From contig CAZLQD010000039.1 of the NCBI GenBank assembly GCA_964561605.1, forward strand, positions 62,001-126,000: a stretch of DNA of 64,000 nt, given 5' to 3'. The stretch is from JALUZX01 sp964561605 (GTDB lineage Bacteria; Planctomycetota; UBA1135; JALUZX01). Positions 8,813 to 17,175 of this stretch are shown here, one piece after another (the stretch's first letter is position 1; each line of letters opens with the position of its first letter). A program made the translations under genes and the position numbers. The notes beneath the pieces were generated by a model. It was not told where the DNA came from. It made no database searches and was given only the letters and a program-made list of their open reading frames with translations.

Positions 8813-8889
8813 TCAAACCCTTCAGGGGAGAGCCCCTTCTCCCCGAAGGAAGCAAGGAGCCGAGGAAAACCCAGACCAGGAGACTCCAA

Positions 8890-9519
8890 ATGGTACAGAA
8901 GCCCCGTCCCAGCCATGCGAATCCGACCCTGAATCCCCCGACCCTGAAAGATGGGGACGGCGAGGCCGGCGGAAAGGGCTACCTGGAACGAAAGCTCCTG
9001 GAGGCCCGGACGATCCTCGTCTCGGGGGCGGTCACCCCCGAGATGGCCATGGACATCCAGGCCAAGGTTCTGATCCTGGAAAACCAGAACCCCAAGGAGG
9101 CCGTCACCGTTTTCATCAATTCCCCCGGTGGAAACGCCGACTCGGGGTTCGCCATCTACGACATCCTCAAGTTCACGGAATGCCCGGTCCGGACGGTGGT
9201 CAACGGAGTATGCGCATCGGCGGCGGTTCTCATCTACCTGGGTGCAGACAAGAAGAACCGCTTCTCCCTTCCCCACTCCCGCTTCCTGATCCACCAGCCC
9301 GCCACGGGAAGCCAGGGCGACGCATCGGACCTGGCGATTACGGCCAAGGAAATCCTCAAGATGCGGGAGCGCTACAACAAGATCATCGCCGACGCCTCGG
9401 GACAGACCCCGGAGAAGGTTCTGGCCGACGTGAACCGGGACTTCTGGCTCAACGCCGAGGAGGCCAAGGAGTACGGCCTGGTCGGGAAGGTGATCTCCGC
9501 CCGGAAAGAGCTCAAGTGA
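8890..9519 (+). CDS. clpP: ATP-dependent Clp protease proteolytic subunit
   Basis: The 209-residue protein is a ClpP-family serine peptidase that forms the degradation chamber for Clp ATPases. The triad is visible: Ser110 in GVCASAAV, His135 in RFLIHQP and Asp184 in NRDFWLNAEEA. The INSPGG oxyanion segment (76-81) and the QGDASD handle segment (142-147) are also present. The first 30 residues are a poorly conserved extension. ATG follows an AGGAG ribosome site by 8 bases. No Clp ATPase or trigger factor gene adjoins it; the next gene instead overlaps its stop codon. It may be one of several ClpP paralogues. Confidence 0.93.
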   Translation: MVQKPRPSHANPTLNPPTLKDGDGEAGGKGYLERKLLEARTILVSGAVTPEMAMDIQAKVLILENQNPKEAVTVFINSPGGNADSGFAIYDILKFTECPVRTVVNGVCASAAVLIYLGADKKNRFSLPHSRFLIHQPATGSQGDASDLAITAKEILKMRERYNKIIADASGQTPEKVLADVNRDFWLNAEEAKEYGLVGKVISARKELK

Positions 9520-11252
9520 GAAGGGAGGCCCCTCCCCGCCTCCGGGCCGGAAAGGGGGCCTTTCCCCGCCTTCTCCTCTTTTTCCTCCTCCCCCTCCTTC
9601 CCGGGAGAGCCCGCCTCCAGGAGGGGCCTGCCGGAGGCGTTCCATCCGCCACGGCCCCCCTTCGGGTGCGGATCCTCTCCCCGGAAGGGGAAGTTCCCCG
9701 GGAAGGGGTGCTCCTGGTGGGACGCTCCCCTGCGGCGTCCTTTCCGGCCCTGGCGGGGAAACTCCCCTTTCCCCTCCAGGTCCGCCGGGTCCCCTTCCGT
9801 TTCGGAAGGGCCCGGATCCTCCTTCCCAGGGGCCTCCCCGTCGCCCTGGCCTGGAAGGACCATCCGGGCTGGGCATGGCGGGGCCCCTTCTTCGGGGGCC
9901 AGACCATCCTCCTCCAAACAGAAAAGGACGCGGCCCTGACCCTTCGGATCCATGTCCCGAAAGGCCTCAGGGCCCGCCTGACCCTCACCACAGCGCCTCC
10001 GCCGGGGACGGGGGCGGTTCGGACCTTCCAGGTCGAGGGGATCCTGCCCGGCCCCCTCCGGTTGGCTTCCCTGCCCGCCGGACCGGCCCGGGTCTTCCTC
10101 CTCGTCCAGGGAAGAGCGGCCTGGAAGGGTAAGGTTCGACTCCGGCCGGGCGAAGAGAGGACCCTCTCCCCGGCCCTCGGAAGGGGAGCCGTCCTGGAGG
10201 GGAGGATCCTGGACCTTCCGGGCCGGGAGAGGGAACGAACCCGTTTCTACCTGGACGGGAGACTCCTTCCCTGGGCCCGGGCCTCCTCCTCCGGTGTTTT
10301 TCGCCTGACCGAAATCCCCCCCGACGGAGAGGCCCACCGCCTGGACCTGGTCTTCCCGGGCCGCCCGCCGGCCCTGCTCTGGTGGGCCCCTTCCCGGCCG
10401 GGCCAGGTCCGGAAGGTGGAGATCCGTCCCGATCCTCCCTTCGTCCTGGAAGGTAGGCTCCTCCTTCCCGGCGGGGAGCCTGCCGGGAACCACCCCCTTG
10501 CCGCCCTGGGAAGGAAGATCACCCCCTTGGGCTGGACATCCTGGATCGTCACGGGAAGGACCGGAAAGGAAGGGGCCTGGGCCCTTCCCGTCCCGCCGGG
10601 CCCCCAAAGGGCCGTCCTCTTCGTCCCCTCCCGGGAGGGGGGGCCCTGGGGACTCCTCCTCACTCCGCCCTTGACGGGCAAGGAGAAGCTGGACCTGGGA
10701 GACCTGGTCCTGCCCTTGGGAACCCGCCTGTCGGGGACGCTGAAGGGGCCGGACGCCCGGGCCCTCCGACGGGCCGAGGTGGAGCTTCTCCCTCCCCGGG
10801 GAAGCCCTGTTCCGGAAGAACTCCTCTCCCGGACCACCCCCCCCGCCCCGGACGGCTCCTTCCTCTTCCTGGGAGTAGGAAAGGGAGTCCACATCCTCCG
10901 GGCCCGGGCGCCGGGCCGGGCGGGGATCGAGAGGAGGATCCGGGTGGGAGCCGCCCCGGTTCACCTGGATCTGGCCCTCCCCGAGGGCCTGGTCGTTGAG
11001 GGAAGGGTCCGACTCCAAGGCGGCGGGGCAGCCCCGGGGGCCCGGATTCTCCTGGAGCCCCTGGCGCTGGGGTGGATTCCTGTGGTAGTCCTGGCCGATT
11101 CCAAGGGCAGGTTCCTGGCCCGGGGGGTCCCCCCCGTCCCATGCCGGGTGACCGCCCGGTGGACCAGGGGAGGGGCCGTCTGGTCGGCCAGGACCCTCTA
11201 CCCCGGGAAAGGCGGGGGAGAACTGGACCTCCGCCTATTCCGGGAGCCTTGA
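9516..11252 (+). CDS. Secreted protein with carboxypeptidase-regulatory-like beta repeats
   Basis: The GTG start at 9516 overlaps the clpP stop (GTGA), giving 578 residues. A basic N-region followed by LLLFFLLPLLPGRA looks like a signal peptide. The rest is beta-rich, with repeated VLEGRILDLPG-, LEGRLLLPGGEPAG- and VEGRVRLQGGGAAPG-type segments. These resemble carboxypeptidase-regulatory / Ig-like extension modules at about 210, 310, 400 and 480. I do not recognise an enzymatic domain. Composition is high in Pro, Gly and Arg. Coupling to clpP is unusual because one product is cytoplasmic and the other exported. Function is unknown. Confidence 0.7.
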   Translation: MRREAPPRLRAGKGAFPRLLLFFLLPLLPGRARLQEGPAGGVPSATAPLRVRILSPEGEVPREGVLLVGRSPAASFPALAGKLPFPLQVRRVPFRFGRARILLPRGLPVALAWKDHPGWAWRGPFFGGQTILLQTEKDAALTLRIHVPKGLRARLTLTTAPPPGTGAVRTFQVEGILPGPLRLASLPAGPARVFLLVQGRAAWKGKVRLRPGEERTLSPALGRGAVLEGRILDLPGRERERTRFYLDGRLLPWARASSSGVFRLTEIPPDGEAHRLDLVFPGRPPALLWWAPSRPGQVRKVEIRPDPPFVLEGRLLLPGGEPAGNHPLAALGRKITPLGWTSWIVTGRTGKEGAWALPVPPGPQRAVLFVPSREGGPWGLLLTPPLTGKEKLDLGDLVLPLGTRLSGTLKGPDARALRRAEVELLPPRGSPVPEELLSRTTPPAPDGSFLFLGVGKGVHILRARAPGRAGIERRIRVGAAPVHLDLALPEGLVVEGRVRLQGGGAAPGARILLEPLALGWIPVVVLADSKGRFLARGVPPVPCRVTARWTRGGAVWSARTLYPGKGGGELDLRLFREP

Positions 11253-11279
11253 ATCTTCCCTACGCGAGAGGAAGGAACC

Positions 11280-11750
11280 ATGGACGAAATTCTGGTTACG
11301 CAAGAACAATACGACGCCCTGCGCAAGCAACTGGCCGAAGCGGAGGCCAGGCTGGAGGACGCCAGGAGGAGGATCGGGGAAGCCGCCTCCTACGGCGACC
11401 TCTCCGAGAACAGCGAGTACGACGCGGCAAGGGAAGACGAACAACTCTTTCTCGCCATGGTCATGCAACTGAGGGAGAAGGTCGCCTCCTGCCGGGTGAT
11501 GACCGCCCCGGTCCAGTCCGTGGAAGGGGAGGTCGTCATCGGTTCCAAGGTGAAGGTCCTGGACCTGGACAAGGACCAGGAATTCGTATACGTCCTCGTG
11601 GGCGGAGGGGACTACGATTTCACCAAGGGCGAAATCCCCTACACGGGCCCCCTCGGCCAGGCCCTGCAGGGCGCCAAGGTCGGAGAGACGGTGGAAGTGG
11701 AGATCGGAAGCAAGACCCGCCTCCTGAAGATCCTGGAGGTCACGACCTAG
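11280..11750 (+). CDS. greA: Transcription elongation factor GreA/GreB family
   Basis: The 156-residue protein has an N-terminal antiparallel coiled coil with the tip motif GDLSENSEYDAA (about 39-50). This carries the acidic residues that trigger RNA cleavage in backtracked RNA polymerase. A C-terminal FKBP-like domain follows (about 80-156, including GPLGQALQGAKVGETVEVE). Length and layout match GreA. A GAGAGGAAGG ribosome site precedes the ATG. Its TAG stop interlocks with that of the convergent aldolase-like gene in a single CTAG. Confidence 0.93.
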   Translation: MDEILVTQEQYDALRKQLAEAEARLEDARRRIGEAASYGDLSENSEYDAAREDEQLFLAMVMQLREKVASCRVMTAPVQSVEGEVVIGSKVKVLDLDKDQEFVYVLVGGGDYDFTKGEIPYTGPLGQALQGAKVGETVEVEIGSKTRLLKILEVTT

Positions 11751-12388
11751 AGCCCTTCCCTCCCCTCCCCCGCCAGCTCTTCCAGGCCCTCTCCGACGAG
11801 CCTCTCCAATTCGGGAAAACGGCCTTCTTCCAGGAAGCCCTGCGGAAGGAGCCCCCTCGTGACCAGGTGGAAGGAAGCCCAAGGGGGCGGTGAGGCCCCC
11901 CAGGGGGCTTCGATCCCGGCGGAGAGGGCCCCCTCTCCCAAGAGGCGAGGAAGGGAGCATCCCTTCCCTGCAAGTGGGGGAGCCAGGAGGAGACAGGCCG
12001 CATCCAAACGAAGGGCCCTGGACAAGTCCGCCTCCGTCCGGACACGGACGAGAAGGAGGAGACCCTCTTCCCTCCCGGCGTCCACCAGATCCTTCCTGGG
12101 CCCGGGAATCACCCCCCAGGCCGCCCCGAACCGGGAGGCCTCCCGGACCTGCTCGGCCGTGACCAGACTCCCAGCCCCCACCAGGACGGGATGTTCCCTC
12201 CGAAGCCGGGAAAGGACGAAGGCCGCCGGCCCGGGCCCGGGGGGATCGATATCCACGGCCCGGATGCCCCCCCGCCGGAGGGCCTTCAAGGCCGACAGGG
12301 CCCGGGGACCGTCCTCCATCCTGAGCCGGAGAACCAGCCTCTCCCGGAGAAGCAGTTCCAGGGCGAGATCCTCCTCCAAGAACGCCAT
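11747..12388 (-). CDS. KDPG/KHG aldolase-like protein, catalytic residues not conserved
   Basis: The 213-residue TIM-barrel protein resembles Eda (2-keto-3-deoxy-6-phosphogluconate aldolase): a VLVGAGSLVT strand where Eda has VGAGTVLN, then GVIPGP where Eda has ISPG. The Schiff-base Lys region (FKFFPAE in E. coli) reads CLLLAPP, and the Glu of the VLEVTLRT region becomes Asp in AVDIDPP. Both key residues therefore seem lost, so aldolase activity is doubtful. I chose the ATG at 12388, preceded by AGGA. Reading farther upstream translates the antisense of the tRNA-Pro gene and is not real coding. Confidence 0.65.
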   Translation of the reverse strand: MAFLEEDLALELLLRERLVLRLRMEDGPRALSALKALRRGGIRAVDIDPPGPGPAAFVLSRLRREHPVLVGAGSLVTAEQVREASRFGAAWGVIPGPRKDLVDAGREEGLLLLVRVRTEADLSRALRLDAACLLLAPPLAGKGCSLPRLLGEGALSAGIEAPWGASPPPWASFHLVTRGLLPQGFLEEGRFPELERLVGEGLEELAGEGREGL

Positions 12389-12472
12389 GGCACCATCCTG
12401 GAGGCGGGCCGGGAAAGTTCCACCCCCTTCTTGCCCGGAAAGAGGATTCCCGCTAGCCTTCTCCTTCCGCGG

Positions 12473-12550
12473 CGGGGCGTGGCTCAGTTTGGCTAGAGCG
12501 CTGCGTTCGGGACGCAGAGGTCGCTGGTTCAAATCCAGTCGCCCCGACCA
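12473..12550 (+). tRNA. tRNA-Pro (anticodon CGG), CCA encoded
   Basis: A full cloverleaf is readable: acceptor CGGGGCG pairs with CGCCCCG, followed by discriminator A and an encoded CCA (12548-12550). The D stem is GCTC/GAGC. The anticodon stem CTGCG/CGCAG encloses the loop TTCGGGA with anticodon CGG, and the T arm is CTGGTTCAAATCCAG. The C1-G72 pair is typical of bacterial tRNA-Pro. A strong hairpin terminator follows. Confidence 0.97.
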
Positions 12551-12563
12551 GAGGAAAGACATG

Positions 12564-12603
12564 GAAGCGAGCCCCCGGGCCGGTGTGCCCGGGGGCTCGC
12601 TTC
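12564..12603. terminator. Strong bidirectional hairpin between tRNA-Pro and aldo/keto reductase
   Basis: Sixteen-bp perfect arms (12564-12579 and 12588-12603) enclose an 8-base loop. TTTCC follows on the plus strand and TCTTTCC on the minus strand. The hairpin lies just after tRNA-Pro and before the end of the convergent reductase gene, so it can stop transcripts from both sides. Confidence 0.8.
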
Positions 12604-12626
12604 TTTCCGGCCCCGCTCCGGGGGGC

Positions 12627-13625
12627 CTACATCTCGCGAAAGTCGTAGGGCGGGGCGGGCCTGTTCCCGAGGATCTCCTCGATCCTCTCCATCAGATCGG
12701 AGGTCAACCTGGGAAGGACCTCCAGGGCCTTCATGTTCTCCTCCACCTGGGAAGCCCGGGAGGCCCCGGTGATCACCGTGCTCACCCTGGGATTCTTCAG
12801 GCACCAGGCAAGGGCCAGCTGGGCCATGGTGCAACCCAGCTCGGCCGCCAGGGGTTTCATGCGTTCCACCTTCTCGATCCTCCGGCGGCCCTCCTCGTTG
12901 GTGTAGCGCTCCCGGAGCCACTCGTAGCCCTCCAGGTCGGCCCGGCTCCCCTTTGGTATACCCTTGTTGTATTTCCCCGTCAGGATCCCCCCGGCCAGGG
13001 GACTCCAGATGGTGGTACCCAGGCCGAAATCCTCGTAGAGGGGAGCGTATTCCTTCTCCACCCTCTCCCTGTGGAACATGTTGTACTGGGGTTGCTCCAT
13101 GGTGGGCGGAGTCAGGTGCTCCCTCCGGGCCACGGCGAAGGCCTCCCTGATCCTCCAGGCCTCCCACTCGCTGGTCCCCCAGTAGAGGGCCTTTCCCGTT
13201 CGGACCAGGTGGTCCATGGCACGGACCGTCTCTTCGATGGGAGTATGGATGTCCGGCCTGTGGCAGAAGACCAGGTCCACGTAGTCCAGGCCCAGCCGTT
13301 TCAGGGAGGCGTCCATGCCTTCCAGGATGTGCTTGCGGGAAAGCCCCCTGTCGTTGGGCCCCTTCCCTCCCCAGAAGAGCTTGGTGGAGACCACGTAGTC
13401 CGACCGCTTCCAACCCCGCCGCGCCAGGATCCTCCCCATGAGGATCTCCGAGAGCCCATCGGCGTAGACCTCGGCGTTGTCGAAGAAGTTGACTCCCGCC
13501 TCCCAGGCGGCGTCCATGCACCGGCCCGCCTCTTCCTCGTCGAGCTGGGTCCCGAAGGTGACCCAGGAGCCGAAGGAGAGGGCCGAGACTTTGAGTCCCG
13601 ATGCTCCGAGAAAACGGTATTCCAT
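12627..13625 (-). CDS. Aldo/keto reductase, potassium-channel beta-subunit-like
   Basis: The 332-residue NADPH-dependent oxidoreductase has the complete AKR tetrad: Asp49 and Tyr54 in FFDNAEVY, Lys82 in STKLFW and His122 in FCHRPD. A long MEQPQYNMFHRERVEKEY segment is typical of the Kv-beta/AKR6-like group. The ATG at 13625 follows a GGAGG ribosome site by 7 bases; upstream in-frame codons look non-coding. The physiological carbonyl substrate is unknown. It stands alone, with the tRNA-side hairpin after it. Confidence 0.9.
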   Translation of the reverse strand: MEYRFLGASGLKVSALSFGSWVTFGTQLDEEEAGRCMDAAWEAGVNFFDNAEVYADGLSEILMGRILARRGWKRSDYVVSTKLFWGGKGPNDRGLSRKHILEGMDASLKRLGLDYVDLVFCHRPDIHTPIEETVRAMDHLVRTGKALYWGTSEWEAWRIREAFAVARREHLTPPTMEQPQYNMFHRERVEKEYAPLYEDFGLGTTIWSPLAGGILTGKYNKGIPKGSRADLEGYEWLRERYTNEEGRRRIEKVERMKPLAAELGCTMAQLALAWCLKNPRVSTVITGASRASQVEENMKALEVLPRLTSDLMERIEEILGNRPAPPYDFREM

Positions 13626-13697
13626 GGTTCCACCTCCCGGGGCGCCCCCTTCTTCCCCGGAAACCAGGTTGATCCGGACCCTCCTTCCGGTCAACGC

Positions 13698-13731
13698 CGA
13701 AAAAGAAGGACGGCCCCGGGGGGCCGTCCTT
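13698..13731 (-). terminator. Intrinsic terminator of the secreted-protein gene
   Basis: Arms 13706-13716 and 13721-13731 form an 11-bp perfect stem with a 4-base loop. On the minus strand a CTTTTTC tract follows directly. It sits about 33 bases past the stop of the gene at 13764-14840. Confidence 0.85.
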
Positions 13732-13763
13732 TCCAGGCTGAAGAGGTTCGGTTGGGAAGGGGA

Positions 13764-14840
13764 TCAGAACTCGATGCCCACCCAGTTGGTGAAGGCGTAC
13801 TTGCCGTTCCCGAAGACACCTCCCTGGGCGTAGAGGCTGGTGCCGGCCAGGAACTCCCTGTAGGAGGCGAAGCCCACGTCGATGGCGGGAGTGGTCACGA
13901 CGCCGGTGGTGTTCAGTTTCCCGGAGAAGACCACGATTCCGAAGGGATTGATGAACCAGTCGCCGACGCCGGGAATCTGGACGCCTTTGCGGATCACCGT
14001 AGGGGCGACGATGATGGCCGCTACGGCGCCGGGGAAGTTGGCCGCCCGGATCCTCCAACCGAAATTGGCCTTGTAGCCGTATTTCTCCAGGTCGGTGAGA
14101 TCGGGCCAGAGGGCGGCGTAACCGAAGTCGGGCTTCCCCGTCTTCTTGGTGCACTTTGCGGCGGGGTCCACCGCGTAGGCCTGGAGAACGGGGGTGGAGA
14201 AGCCCAGGCTCATGTTCCAGGACCTGTTGCCGCCGCAGATCTTGGTCTCGACGTAGGGAGGGGTGGTGGTGTGGTAGATCACGTTCCAGGCCAGGTCCGG
14301 AGAGACACCCTTCCGGGGGTGCTCACCGCACTTCGGATTGGGATAGTAACCGCTCATGTGGACCGAACCGCCGTCGCGGTACCATCCAGGCTTGGCCACG
14401 GGCTTGGACCAGTAGATACCGTAGAAGCAACCCTCCGCGGGGATGGTGACGGCCTTCTTCAGGGTGTAGGAGAGGACCCAGGCGCCGACGCCGGACCCGG
14501 AACCGCCGATCTTGTAGGGGCCTTCCGTGTAGATCACGCCCTTGCCGGAGATGTCGGGCTGCCCGGTGGCGGTGACTTTGCGGAAGATCAGGTAGAACTC
14601 CTCGGCGGTCTTCTTGTTCTGGTCCTGGAGGACCACGTTGAACTTGACGGCCTTCCTGAGGTAGCCGAAGTGGCTGGAGGGAATCATCTGGAGACATTCT
14701 CCGGGATTGCTTCCCAGGTATCCGCGGGAAGTGTATTCCGTGGACCCATCGTAGACCTGGAAGGTGTTGGCCTTGGGAGTCTGGGCTCCCGCGAAGGCCG
14801 TCACGGCCAGGACGGCCGCAAGAGCGTGGATTCTGCGCAT
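13764..14840 (-). CDS. Secreted protein of unknown function
   Basis: The 358-residue protein begins with a clear signal peptide (MRRIHALAAVLAVTAFAGAQ, cleavage near residue 20). The mature part is rich in Gly, Tyr, Thr and aromatic residues with about five cysteines (first at 49), consistent with an extracellular beta-rich fold. I recognise no domain. It is flanked by its own consensus-like promoter about 110 bases upstream and a strong intrinsic terminator, so it is a single-gene unit that may be highly expressed. AAGGAGGT precedes the ATG. Cell-surface or matrix roles are possible but unproven. Confidence 0.75.
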   Translation of the reverse strand: MRRIHALAAVLAVTAFAGAQTPKANTFQVYDGSTEYTSRGYLGSNPGECLQMIPSSHFGYLRKAVKFNVVLQDQNKKTAEEFYLIFRKVTATGQPDISGKGVIYTEGPYKIGGSGSGVGAWVLSYTLKKAVTIPAEGCFYGIYWSKPVAKPGWYRDGGSVHMSGYYPNPKCGEHPRKGVSPDLAWNVIYHTTTPPYVETKICGGNRSWNMSLGFSTPVLQAYAVDPAAKCTKKTGKPDFGYAALWPDLTDLEKYGYKANFGWRIRAANFPGAVAAIIVAPTVIRKGVQIPGVGDWFINPFGIVVFSGKLNTTGVVTTPAIDVGFASYREFLAGTSLYAQGGVFGNGKYAFTNWVGIEF

Positions 14841-14951
14841 CGGTACCTCCTTGGTTCTTTGGAAAGGACGCAGAAGAAAGAGACGGGATCGAAAAAGACA
14901 TGGGGGCGGAAGAAAGAAGGCCTTTCGGAGACCTCCATTTCTTCCTTTTCG

Positions 14952-14980
14952 ATTACATGATCCCGCCTTCCGCCGGTCAA
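14952..14980 (-). promoter_or_regulatory. Promoter of the secreted-protein gene
   Basis: On the minus strand TTGACC and TGTAAT lie 17 bases apart, close to consensus. The expected start is near 14945, giving a leader of about 105 bases. The leader is unusually U- and C-rich for this genome. Confidence 0.7.
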
Positions 14981-15112
14981 GGGCGGAACATTCCCAGGCC
15001 CGGAAAAAACGGTGAAAAAGCTTCTTTTTCCCGGAAACCTGTTTCTACATGATCCACGGTTCCCGGAAATTCTCGGAACGATACACCCGGAAAGAGATAC
15101 CCGGCCCGGATT

Positions 15113-17011
15113 TCACCAATCCTTCAGGGGCTTCAGGACAGGAACGCCGCCGCAGCCCTTTCCCTCCCGGGGAAGGAGGCGAAGGAGGACGGCCGTCCTG
15201 GCGGGCCGGGAGATCTCGAGACGGAGGGCCAACTTCCGCACTCCCCCGTTCTTCCTCTGGCCCCCGGGGGAAGGGGAAGAAGGAAGGGGCTCAGCCGGAA
15301 GGACGGAGAACCCGGCCCCAGCCGGCGAAAGGAGAAGGGCCTCCAGGACCCTCCCATTCCTTCGGAGGAGGGCCCTCCGGCCGCTCTTCCCGAGCTTCAC
15401 GGAGGCTCTCGTGTGGAGGAACCACCACAGAACGTCGGGTTTCTTTCCCGCCGGGACGACCTCGTCCTGGACCAGGACCCATTTCCCCTTTCGGGAGAAG
15501 AGGAACCCCCGCAGGACGGAGCCCGCATCCCGCCCGTAGGCCTTCCCCAGGTCCAACACGGCGAGGGCCGGGTCCCGGCCGCCCCGGAAGCGGATCACCT
15601 CGGCCCGTGCCGAGGGATCCTGGTCCGGTCCCTTCCCCGGATTCAGGACCAGGGTATTGTGGCCCTCGGCCCTGAGCCGGTAGTAGCTCCATCTCCGCCC
15701 CCTCCTCCCTCCGGACCAGTATCCGGGCAGATTGTAGTCGTCCGATCCCAGGTCCAGGGCCCAACGGACCCCTCCGGCGTCCAGGACGAAGGAGCCCAGG
15801 TCGAGGTGGCCGTGGTTGGCCCGGTTGCTCCCCCCCTTTCCCGCCAGGAAGAGGCCTTCCCGATCGCTCCAGGAAGAGCGGAAGGAGAAGACCTGGACCC
15901 GGCGGAAGAGCCTGTCCGGCGCCAGGCCTGCTTTTCCGGGGGGAAGCCCCTTTCCCGTGTACCAGAGCAGGTCCAGCGGGCCCGGCCTGGGGGTCCCGGT
16001 CTCGTGGGCGGCGTATACGGCCCTTCCGAACCGCCCGGCCAGCCAGAAGAAGACTGGACCGTAGATCGGGCCGTCGTGGCAATCGGCGAAGTTGAAGGTC
16101 CTTCCCGTCGGACCCGTGAGGTAGATGGGGAAGAGGCCCGTGACGTCCATGCCGGGCACCGAGGAAAGCCCGAAGTCCCCGCCGAGGGAAGTCCTGAGGG
16201 AAGAGAGGAAGAAGGCCGTATACCTGTTGGCATAACCCCAATACCCGGGCCCTTCCTCCCATCCCCCGTCGGGGGCGAGCCTCGCCAGGGCCAGGGGTAG
16301 ACTCTTCCTGATTCCCTCCAGGATCTCTCCCGCCTCTTCGGGGTAGACCTCGGCAAAGGCCAGGGCCCCCAGCCCGATCCCTCCATTGCAGACCTGGTTC
16401 CAGTTGTGCCTTGCCTTCACCCACCACCCGAAGCGGGCCTTTCCCCTGTAGGCCAGGAGGGCCGGCCGGAAACCCTTTTCCAGGACGGCCCGGGCGAGGA
16501 TCTTCCTTCGCTCTTCACTCCATGAGTCGTGGAGCCAGTCGTATCCCACGGCGAAGGCCGCCGTCATCTCGGCCGTATCCAGGAAGTGCCTGGGATTCCA
16601 GTCGGGAAACCGGGCCGCCGCCTCGAGCTCTTTCCAGGCCCGCTCCAGGTAATCCCTCCGGGAAGGATCCATCTTGTAGAGGAAGGCCAGGAGGAGCACC
16701 CTGCGAAGGACCCGCCTGCTCGTGGCCAACAGGCGGAGGCCGTCGGGAATCTCGTAGCGGGAGGGAGGAGCGGAAAGGACCTTCCTCCCCTCCCGGAGGA
16801 GCCGGCCGTACCACTTTCCCAGGAGAGAGACCTTCCCGATCTCCCGCCGGACGGCCCGGAAGCGCTCCTCGCCGGCGAAGATCCTGGGGTGTCTCCTGGA
16901 GCCCGCCGGCAACCCGGACTTCCCGGCCAGGGCCTTCCGTGGCGGGGAGGTCCTCCCCTGGGCTCCGAGGAAGAGGAGAGCCAAGAAAGGAAAGAGGAGT
17001 GTCCCGGCCAT
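15113..17011 (-). CDS. Heparinase II/III-like exported polysaccharide lyase
   Basis: The 632-residue protein starts with a signal peptide (MAGTLLFPFLALLFLG). An alpha-toroid-like N-terminal half (DTAEMTAAFAVGYDWLHD, then ARHNWNQVCNGG) is followed by a beta-sandwich half with the Hep_II_III motif NHGHLDLGSFVLDAGG. His and Tyr residues typical of uronic-acid lyases are in place, but the substrate cannot be assigned; alginate-, heparin- or ulvan-type chains are all possible. The ATG at 17011 was chosen because it opens the signal peptide; upstream codons are Arg/Gly-rich and overlap the divergent promoter region. Confidence 0.85.
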   Translation of the reverse strand: MAGTLLFPFLALLFLGAQGRTSPPRKALAGKSGLPAGSRRHPRIFAGEERFRAVRREIGKVSLLGKWYGRLLREGRKVLSAPPSRYEIPDGLRLLATSRRVLRRVLLLAFLYKMDPSRRDYLERAWKELEAAARFPDWNPRHFLDTAEMTAAFAVGYDWLHDSWSEERRKILARAVLEKGFRPALLAYRGKARFGWWVKARHNWNQVCNGGIGLGALAFAEVYPEEAGEILEGIRKSLPLALARLAPDGGWEEGPGYWGYANRYTAFFLSSLRTSLGGDFGLSSVPGMDVTGLFPIYLTGPTGRTFNFADCHDGPIYGPVFFWLAGRFGRAVYAAHETGTPRPGPLDLLWYTGKGLPPGKAGLAPDRLFRRVQVFSFRSSWSDREGLFLAGKGGSNRANHGHLDLGSFVLDAGGVRWALDLGSDDYNLPGYWSGGRRGRRWSYYRLRAEGHNTLVLNPGKGPDQDPSARAEVIRFRGGRDPALAVLDLGKAYGRDAGSVLRGFLFSRKGKWVLVQDEVVPAGKKPDVLWWFLHTRASVKLGKSGRRALLRRNGRVLEALLLSPAGAGFSVLPAEPLPSSPSPGGQRKNGGVRKLALRLEISRPARTAVLLRLLPREGKGCGGVPVLKPLKDW

Positions 17012-17175
17012 GCCTTGCCTTTCCCCCCTGCCGTGCGAGAGGCCCCGCCAGGGGAAGGTATCTTCCTTTTCCCCCGTCCCTCCTGCTATGTTCCAGGTTC
17101 CCCTCGAGTCCGGGGAGACCGGGCGTCCGCCCCCCTGGACGGAAGGCTTTCGCAACGAGAAACGGAGCATACACG

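Larger units (their letters stand above)
8257..8889. other. Gene-free region between divergent rho and clpP
   Basis: These 633 bases hold no convincing gene. The part next to rho is its transcribed leader (8257 to about 8528), which contains an imperfect hairpin around 8440-8475 with GAGGGTT/AACCCTC arms. The part next to clpP holds the clpP promoter and, at 8750-8767, a perfect 7-bp GC hairpin (GGGCCCC, loop GGGA). Nothing is recognised between about 8570 and 8745. Confidence 0.5.

Noticed and set aside
12389..12562. N-terminal extension of the aldolase-like gene
   Set aside because: It translates the antisense of tRNA-Pro (a well-known LDLNQRPLRPERS-type artefact), so the start was moved to 12388.
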